Assembly: GCA_040389965.1 (NCBI GenBank)
Contig: JAZJZF010000021.1
Coordinates: 62,001-126,000, forward strand
DNA: 64,000 bases
Source of the DNA: UBA4416 sp040389965
Lineage (GTDB): Bacteria; Bacteroidota; Bacteroidia; B-17B0; Aurantibacillaceae
Direction: 5' to 3'
The position numbers and the translations under genes are program-made. Shown here in pieces: positions 58,778 through 64,000 of this stretch. The notes under the pieces are model-generated. The model worked only from the letters and a program-made list of their open reading frames with translations. It searched no databases and was not told the DNA's origin. The first letter of the stretch is position 1. Each line of letters opens with the position of its first letter.

Positions 58778-58973
58778 TCTAATTTGGAGAGATTAAAAGT
58801 ACACATTTTTTTGCTTTGTAAACGCTTATCATCAATAAATATGCCGTATACAATAAACTCATTGAATAGCAAGTATTAAGAAATTTTAAGTAAAAAATTT
58901 TAACATTTGAGCCTCAAAAATACCTCTCTGGTTAAGTATTGTTAAAACCAAAATTAAACGATAACTTCTCTTT

Positions 58974-58981
58974 TAATTTTG
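58974..58981 (+). promoter_or_regulatory. -7 box of the htrA promoter
   Basis: TAATTTTG matches TAnnTTTG, 54 bp before the ATG at 59036. No good -33 element at 19-20 bp, so the promoter may need an activator, as would suit a stress gene. Confidence 0.42.
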
Positions 58982-59035
58982 CGTTATACATTCAAAGTTC
59001 AACGATTTTATATTAAAATTAATTTTTAAGCGAAC

Positions 59036-60502
59036 ATGAAAAAAATAATCTCTTCTCTATGCATCGGCCTTGTTGGCGGTGCATTTGCTTTGGTTGGTAA
59101 CTATTACATAAACCAACATTCATCAAACAATTCTTTAAGTTATAATCCCTATACAGTTACTCCTACGCGTTTAACGTCATTTAATGGCATGTCATCCGGC
59201 AATGCTCCTGATTTTGTTGCTTCTGCAGAGAAATCAGTTAATTCTGTTGTGCATATTAAAACTATTGTTGAAAATAAAAACCTGTCTTATGATCCATTTC
59301 AGGAGTTATTTTTTGGAGGTAAACAACGCCAGCCTAACATGATGCAGGGTAGCGGTAGTGGCGTTATTATCAGCAACGACGGTTATATTGTTACCAATAA
59401 CCACGTAGTAAACGGTGCTACCAAAATTGAAGTCGTTTTAAACGACAAACGCAGCTATGTGGGCGAGGTAGTTGGTACTGATCCAACAACTGATTTAGCC
59501 TTGCTTAAAATTAAAGAGAAAGAGCTTCCTTATGTAAATTATGGCAATTCCGACGATGTAAAAGTTGGGGAATGGGTATTGGCAGTGGGGAATCCTTTTA
59601 ATTTAAATTCTACGGTAACAGCTGGTATTGTGAGTGCCAAAGGGCGTAATATTAATATTTTAGAACAAAATGCACCTATCGGAGGCCTTGCCCCTATCGA
59701 ATCGTTTATTCAAACTGATGCTGCCGTGAACCCGGGTAATAGCGGGGGTGCTTTGGTAAGTACCAGTGGCGATCTTGTGGGTATTAACACTGCTATTGCT
59801 TCTAACAATGGCTCGTACCAGGGTTATTCGTTTGCAATACCCGTAAACATCGTTAAAAAAGTGGTAGCTGATTTAATCGAGTATGGCAATGTGCAACGTG
59901 CATTCATTGGCTTAAGCATTCAGGATATTGATTCGAGGTTTGCCAGCGAAAGACATATCAAGCAGTTAAAAGGTGTTTATATTAATGGTATTACCGAAAA
60001 TGGTGCTGCTGAAGAAGCAGGCATTAAATTAGGAGATGTGGTAACAAGAGTGGAAAACGTGACTATAAAAAGCACTTCTGAATTCCTTGAGCAGATTGGC
60101 AAATTCAGACCAAGCGATAAAATAAATGTAACTGTTATACGAAACGAAAAAGAAGTATCTATTCCGGTTGTTTTAAAGAACAAAGACAATAGTTTAGGAA
60201 TCATTAAAAAGCATGAAATCAGCAGAGCTGCGGTTAACTCTCTTGGAGCCGTGTTTGAAGAGTTAAGCCCTGAAGATATTACAAAATATAATATCAGCGG
60301 CGGCGTAAGAATTTCGAAACTTGAACCCGGTAAACTTGCCAATGCCAGCATTAAAGAAGGCTTTATCATTACATCGGTTGATAAGAAAAAAGTGAACGGC
60401 CTACAGGACATAAAAGACGTTTTAGAAAATAAAACCGGCGGTGTTTTAATTGAAGGAGTGTACCCTAACGGTATACGCGCTTACTATGCCCTTGGATTAT
60501 AG
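59036..60502 (+). CDS. HtrA/DegP/DegQ-family serine protease
   Basis: 488 residues. Envelope protease and chaperone. A signal sequence or anchor (1-24) is followed by the trypsin-like domain with H123 (VTNNHVV), D153 (TTDLALL) and S236 (NPGNSGGAL), then two PDZ domains (about 285-370 and 400-480). All three catalytic residues and both PDZ domains are present, so it is of the Do type. It stands alone, with its own -7 box, and is followed by a hairpin and rpoD. Confidence 0.95.
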   Translation: MKKIISSLCIGLVGGAFALVGNYYINQHSSNNSLSYNPYTVTPTRLTSFNGMSSGNAPDFVASAEKSVNSVVHIKTIVENKNLSYDPFQELFFGGKQRQPNMMQGSGSGVIISNDGYIVTNNHVVNGATKIEVVLNDKRSYVGEVVGTDPTTDLALLKIKEKELPYVNYGNSDDVKVGEWVLAVGNPFNLNSTVTAGIVSAKGRNINILEQNAPIGGLAPIESFIQTDAAVNPGNSGGALVSTSGDLVGINTAIASNNGSYQGYSFAIPVNIVKKVVADLIEYGNVQRAFIGLSIQDIDSRFASERHIKQLKGVYINGITENGAAEEAGIKLGDVVTRVENVTIKSTSEFLEQIGKFRPSDKINVTVIRNEKEVSIPVVLKNKDNSLGIIKKHEISRAAVNSLGAVFEELSPEDITKYNISGGVRISKLEPGKLANASIKEGFIITSVDKKKVNGLQDIKDVLENKTGGVLIEGVYPNGIRAYYALGL

Positions 60503-60521
60503 AACGTATAACCGCATTTCG

Positions 60522-60551
60522 GGGAAAGAAGTTATCACTCATTTCTTTCCC
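60522..60551 (+). terminator. Hairpin after htrA without a T run
   Basis: GGGAAAGAA (60522-60530) pairs with TTCTTTCCC (60543-60551), loop 12 nt. There is no T run, so it could be a weak terminator or a 3' end stabiliser. Confidence 0.45.
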
Positions 60552-60622
60552 GGATGTTGGTAAATTTAAATGTTAAAAACATAACAAAAACATAAATATT
60601 TAATAATCAGAGTTATACAGAG

Positions 60623-60653
60623 TTGGGGAAATCGTCTTTTTTTCGTATCTTTG
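60623..60653 (+). promoter_or_regulatory. Promoter of rpoD
   Basis: TTG (60623-60625), 20-bp spacer, TATCTTTG (60646-60653). A near-perfect primary-sigma promoter, 25 bp before the ATG, so the sigma factor gene is probably read by its own product. Confidence 0.72.
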
Positions 60654-60678
60654 TAGGCTTATAAACCCAACACATACC

Positions 60679-61542
60679 ATGAGGCAACTAAAAATAACAA
60701 AATCCATAACCAATCGTGAAAGTGCATCTTTAGATAAATATTTACAGGAAATTGGAAGGGAGGAATTAATTACGGCTGAAGAAGAAGTTGTACTTGCTAA
60801 AAAAATTAAGGATGGAGATCAGGATGCCTTGGAGAAATTGACCCGTGCTAATTTACGTTTCGTTGTATCGGTTGCTAAACAATACCAAAATCAAGGTTTA
60901 AGTTTACCCGATTTAATTAATGAAGGAAATTTAGGTTTAATTAAAGCGGCACGCCGTTTTGATGAAACACGTGGTTTTAAATTTATTTCTTATGCCGTTT
61001 GGTGGATTCGTCAATCTATTTTACAGGCATTAGCTGAACAATCCCGTATTGTACGTTTACCATTGAACCAGGTAGGTTCTTTAAATAAAATAAATAAAGC
61101 GTATTCTAAATTAGAGCAGGAATTTGAGCGTGAGCCAAGTGCTGAAGAATTAGCGGAATTATTAGATCTTCCTATTGACAAGGTTTCTGATACTATGAAA
61201 GTTTCGGGCCGTCACGTAAGTATGGATGCTCCATTTGCAAACGGTGAAGAAAGTTCTTTATTGGATGTATTGGTTAACCACGATTCTTTAAAAGCGGATG
61301 CAGGTTTGATCATGGAATCTTTATCTAAAGAAATTGACAGAGCTTTATCTACCCTTACAGAAAGAGAACGTGATGTTGTTAAATTATTTTTCGGTATCGG
61401 CTTAAACCATGGTTTAACTCTGGAAGAGATTGGTGATAAATTTGACCTTACCCGTGAACGTGTACGTCAGATCAAAGAAAAAGCGATTCGTCGTTTACGT
61501 CATAGTTCAAGAAGTAAATTATTACAACAGTATTTAGGATAA
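60679..61542 (+). CDS. rpoD: Primary RNA polymerase sigma factor (short RpoD/SigA type)
   Basis: 287 residues. Region 1.2 (about 15-45) is present but region 1.1 is absent, which is normal for Bacteroidota. Region 2 has RFVVSVAKQYQNQGLSLPDL and FKFISYAVWWIRQ (2.3-2.4), region 3 has REPSAEELAELL, and region 4 ends with the helix-turn-helix LTLEEIGDKFDLTRERVRQI. It recognises the TAnnTTTG promoters found in this window. Single gene with its own promoter and terminator. Confidence 0.97.
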   Translation: MRQLKITKSITNRESASLDKYLQEIGREELITAEEEVVLAKKIKDGDQDALEKLTRANLRFVVSVAKQYQNQGLSLPDLINEGNLGLIKAARRFDETRGFKFISYAVWWIRQSILQALAEQSRIVRLPLNQVGSLNKINKAYSKLEQEFEREPSAEELAELLDLPIDKVSDTMKVSGRHVSMDAPFANGEESSLLDVLVNHDSLKADAGLIMESLSKEIDRALSTLTERERDVVKLFFGIGLNHGLTLEEIGDKFDLTRERVRQIKEKAIRRLRHSSRSKLLQQYLG

Positions 61543-61566
61543 TCTAACATCTGCATTTAAACATTC

Positions 61567-61597
61567 AAAGTCTCCGTTCATAAACGGGGACTTTTTT
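61567..61597 (+). terminator. Rho-independent terminator after rpoD
   Basis: AAAGTCTCCGTT (61567-61578) pairs with AACGGGGACTTT (61583-61594) through one G-U pair, loop 4 nt, T run. Confidence 0.9.
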
Positions 61598-61613
61598 ATT
61601 TAAGGCAAATGAC

Positions 61614-61628
61614 CTAACTTTAAGTTAG
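61614..61628. promoter_or_regulatory. Palindrome CTAACTT-t-AAGTTAG upstream of a lipoprotein gene
   Basis: Perfect 7-bp arms around one central base, 25 bp before the ATG at 61653. The place is right for an operator overlapping the promoter; no -7 box of good quality was found. Confidence 0.38.
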
Positions 61629-61652
61629 TATTTTACATAAAACCTTATGCTT

Positions 61653-62384
61653 ATGAAAAAATTTACATTTACTCAGCTGGCATCTTTATTATTTATAATC
61701 TTATTTGCTGCAAGCTGCGGCAGTAATAAAACCTTTAGTTCCCGCAAATACACTGCGGGTAATTACATAAGCCATAAACATAAACCGGCTAAGGTTAAGG
61801 TAAACGAAACCGTTAACGAAGAGCCGGTATATGCTTCTACAAAAGAAGAGTTAACGGAAAAAGACCTTACTTCTAAAAAAGCCTTATCGCCGGAGGAAGA
61901 AAAAATATATGCAAGCCCTAAGTCTTCTACAGAGACTCCTGTAAAAAAAGAACGTTTTGCAGCACTGAAGAGTACGAAGAAAAAGATGGATACGTTTACG
62001 GAAAAATTCACTTTAAAAAAACGTATGGGTAAAAAAGGAAAACGTTGTAATGCTTATTCTACAGACTCGGGAGATGGTGTAGAACCGACTGCCCTGGTAG
62101 GTTTTATTTTAAGTGTGGTAGGTCTGGCCGTTAATATTTTTGCCCTTACGATGACTGTAGGCGCATCAGAATACATCTTTACCTTGTTATTTATTGTAGG
62201 TATGGTACTCGGGATTATAGGCCTTGTATTTGGCACACAGGGCTTAAGAAAGCACCACAAAGAAGGTGGTTCCAATCTTGATTTGGTATTTTCTATTTTA
62301 GGAACGGCTTTAGGCGGAGCAGCCATTTTAACGGCATTTGTATTCTCCATTTATACATTCTTTTTCTGGCTGGCTGGCATATAA
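61653..62384 (+). CDS. Lipoprotein with C-terminal membrane helices (DUF4190-like)
   Basis: 243 residues from the ATG at 61653 (another ATG at 61647 adds two). Lipobox FAASC (C22). A long basic and charged linker (about 25-140) rich in Lys, Glu, Ser and Thr is followed by three hydrophobic helices (about 148-172, 175-200 and 216-240) with GLVFGTQGLRKHHKEGGSNL between, resembling DUF4190. A protein with both a lipid anchor and membrane helices is likely held in the inner membrane. Function unknown. Terminator downstream. Confidence 0.8.
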   Translation: MKKFTFTQLASLLFIILFAASCGSNKTFSSRKYTAGNYISHKHKPAKVKVNETVNEEPVYASTKEELTEKDLTSKKALSPEEEKIYASPKSSTETPVKKERFAALKSTKKKMDTFTEKFTLKKRMGKKGKRCNAYSTDSGDGVEPTALVGFILSVVGLAVNIFALTMTVGASEYIFTLLFIVGMVLGIIGLVFGTQGLRKHHKEGGSNLDLVFSILGTALGGAAILTAFVFSIYTFFFWLAGI

Positions 62385-62402
62385 TGTAAATTATGCAGTA
62401 TA

Positions 62403-62431
62403 AAAAAAGGCAGCGTAAAACTGCCTTTTTT
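62403..62431. terminator. Bidirectional terminator
   Basis: AAAAAAGGCAG (62403-62413) / CTGCCTTTTTT (62421-62431), perfect 11 bp, loop 7 nt, between convergent genes. Confidence 0.92.
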
Positions 62432-62452
62432 GCGTTCTATAATTAGATAGTT

Positions 62453-64000
62453 TTATTCCTTCACAATTTTAAAATATTGAATGTTCTTTTCTTTATCTTT
62501 CAATGTAAAAAGATATACTCCTGAACTTTCATTCTCTAAATGTATTTCACCTTTGTGATTATTGAATGAATATGTTTTCACCAACGCTCCGTATACATTA
62601 AATATTTCCACCTGATATTCTCCTTCTTTTGCAGTTTCTATATGGTAAATGCCTGCTCCGGGATTAGGGTAAACTCGATCAACAAATGTTTCGGTTACTT
62701 TTACATCCTTCAACTCAGCGGGTGCATCTACCTCTTCATGTGTATTTTTCCTAAAGACAAAGGTTGCACAATCAAAATAATAGGGACCAATATGCGCATT
62801 AAAATTTGTGTTAGAGGTTGCCACAAAACCTGCCTGCAAATTAATATAACTACCCGCTGTTGCCTTAAAATCACTTGACTGTATTTGGTAGTTATTAAAA
62901 TTTGTATTTGTAATGGCATATGAAGAGACATTAACACTTGTTACCGAATTATTTACGTAGGTTAAAGTGTTGATTGTAGGTCTTTGGGCCTTTGTAAGAT
63001 AATAAAACACTCCTGGACCAAAGCTACTTGCATAAGAAACTACGTCACATTCTGTTGCTGTCACCCTTATTTCCTGTATAAGACTACCTGTCGGTAGATT
63101 ATAAGTAAAATCACCATTAGCATCTGTATATGTGTTTGCGTATTGAGTAATTGCATTTCCTGGAACATTATATTTTATTTCTGCAATTGCATCTTTAACG
63201 GGAGTAGTCGTACCCGCTAATCTAACTATCCCGTTTGCATAGTTCCCTGTATAAGGAGCATTAGAGTAATTATAATAATTCGCAGGTTGGCTTGCTGTTC
63301 CTAATGTTGTCGGATTAAAATTAGTTATTTCCTGAGCTGCCGGCTTCCATACAAAAGGTGAGCCCGTCGAAGCTCCATCATTTGACTGTATTAAACCCCA
63401 AAAGGGACCTGCATTACCTCCACTATAATTATTCGGGCTGTCGTCTGAAAATTCCCACCAGGAATAGCCGGTTGCTCCAAAATCTCTGGCTGCATTTAAG
63501 GTTTCATGTAGAAAATCTACCTGCTCCTGAATGGTTCCTCCACTCTCATTTTGATCATAATAGGAACTAAAACTGGTTGTATTCATAGGATGAGCTGTTA
63601 AACCTGTTTCACCAACAATCCAGGGAAGTTTAACATTATTCTTATACCACCAATAGTCTGACTTCATACGGTTTATGGCATCTGCAGCCGTTGTAGTATT
63701 GCCAGCTCTTTTTGAAAAAGGATAATTGTGTAAAGAGGCAAAGTCAATATTCAACATATTGGGATCCCAGAAAAAGGTACTCGATACTTCCCAGAAGCCA
63801 ATCGTTGACAAAATTTGTGAATTAGATTTAAGAGCATCGTTCCATTCTTTCACTTTTTGGCAGGCATGGGTTTTTGTCCAATAAGCGTTGCCTGAAACTG
63901 TTGGTTCATTAAAAAAATCTACCGCAAGCAAGGCAGGCTCATTTGCAAAACGTTTTCCAAACTTATTAAGGTAATTTACATACCCTGCTTGATACACAGA
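62453..64000 (-). CDS. T9SS-exported glycoside hydrolase (GH5/cellulase-like), partial (N-terminus outside window)
   Basis: The minus frame is open to the window edge; a GTG at 63997 is only an internal codon. The visible 516 residues begin inside a TIM-barrel hydrolase: FFNEP holds the likely acid/base Glu, SLHNYPF a conserved His-Asn-Tyr, and WIVGETGLT the likely nucleophile Glu, as in clan GH-A cellulases or mannanases. A carboxypeptidase-regulatory-like domain follows (about 255-330), then a 3-coathanger-stack-like module (about 360-405, with YINLQAGFVATSNTNFNAHI), and a T9SS type A domain (VYPNPGAGIYHIE to the end). It probably degrades beta-glycans at the cell surface or outside. Confidence 0.88.
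   Translation of the reverse strand, partial: SVYQAGYVNYLNKFGKRFANEPALLAVDFFNEPTVSGNAYWTKTHACQKVKEWNDALKSNSQILSTIGFWEVSSTFFWDPNMLNIDFASLHNYPFSKRAGNTTTAADAINRMKSDYWWYKNNVKLPWIVGETGLTAHPMNTTSFSSYYDQNESGGTIQEQVDFLHETLNAARDFGATGYSWWEFSDDSPNNYSGGNAGPFWGLIQSNDGASTGSPFVWKPAAQEITNFNPTTLGTASQPANYYNYSNAPYTGNYANGIVRLAGTTTPVKDAIAEIKYNVPGNAITQYANTYTDANGDFTYNLPTGSLIQEIRVTATECDVVSYASSFGPGVFYYLTKAQRPTINTLTYVNNSVTSVNVSSYAITNTNFNNYQIQSSDFKATAGSYINLQAGFVATSNTNFNAHIGPYYFDCATFVFRKNTHEEVDAPAELKDVKVTETFVDRVYPNPGAGIYHIETAKEGEYQVEIFNVYGALVKTYSFNNHKGEIHLENESSGVYLFTLKDKEKNIQYFKIVKE

Overview
The window is chromosomal DNA from a member of the Bacteroidota. The sequence shows C-terminal sorting domains of the type IX secretion system (T9SS, types A and B), a short housekeeping sigma factor without region 1.1, promoters of the TTG-N19-TAnnTTTG kind instead of -35/-10 boxes, start codons mostly preceded by A-rich sequence rather than Shine-Dalgarno motifs, and one unbroken str-S10-spc-alpha ribosomal protein cluster without a tuf gene. 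The exact order cannot be fixed; a Flavobacteriales-like or related lineage fits. No rRNA, tRNA, IS element, prophage or CRISPR array was seen.

Layout. 1-11.1 kb is mixed housekeeping: a partial GT-C glycosyltransferase, a fused alpha/beta 2-oxo acid dehydrogenase E1, two T9SS type A cargo proteins, a DUF1572/DinB-like protein, CTP synthase, a KirBac potassium channel, and a Sco1-thioredoxin pair. 11.2-21.6 kb is the most unusual part: a SET-domain protein, three sulfotransferases and three AspH/LpxO-type 2-oxoglutarate hydroxylases, followed by a compact six-gene minus-strand operon (KAS III, acyl carrier protein, KAS III, SDR, polyprenyl-phosphate-type GT2, GNAT). Together these look able to build, hydroxylate, sulfate and attach an acyl or glycan group, but no known pathway was recognised. 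21.7-37.2 kb holds a small secreted protein, two TMTC-like membrane glycosyltransferases with TPR tails, and two giant T9SS type B surface proteins made of Ser/Thr-rich Ig-like repeats, one with a near-perfect 753-bp internal duplication.

37.4-54.9 kb is the ribosomal cluster, all on the plus strand: rpsL-rpsG-fusA-rpsJ-rplC-rplD-rplW-rplB-rpsS-rplV-rpsC-rplP-rpmC-rpsQ-rplN-rplX-rplE-rpsN-rpsH-rplF-rplR-rpsE-rpmD-rplO-secY-infA-rpmJ-rpsM-rpsK-rpsD-rpoA-rplQ. It has a canonical promoter in front and a strong terminator behind, plus several internal hairpins. 55-64 kb returns to housekeeping and envelope genes: two lipoproteins, DUF1761 and MORN/DUF6624 proteins, dapF, an HtrA protease, the primary sigma factor rpoD, and the 3' part of a T9SS-exported glycoside hydrolase.

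Main hypotheses. (1) The GT2, the TMTC-like enzymes and the Ig-repeat T9SS proteins may form a bacterial counterpart of TMTC-type O-glycosylation of Ig-fold adhesins. (2) The sulfotransferase/hydroxylase/KAS III locus may make a hydroxylated and sulfated envelope lipid or glycan. Both are inferences from family identity and gene order. No intergenic stretch exceeds about 300 bases; the longest, 37151-37430 and 57067-57339, are described.
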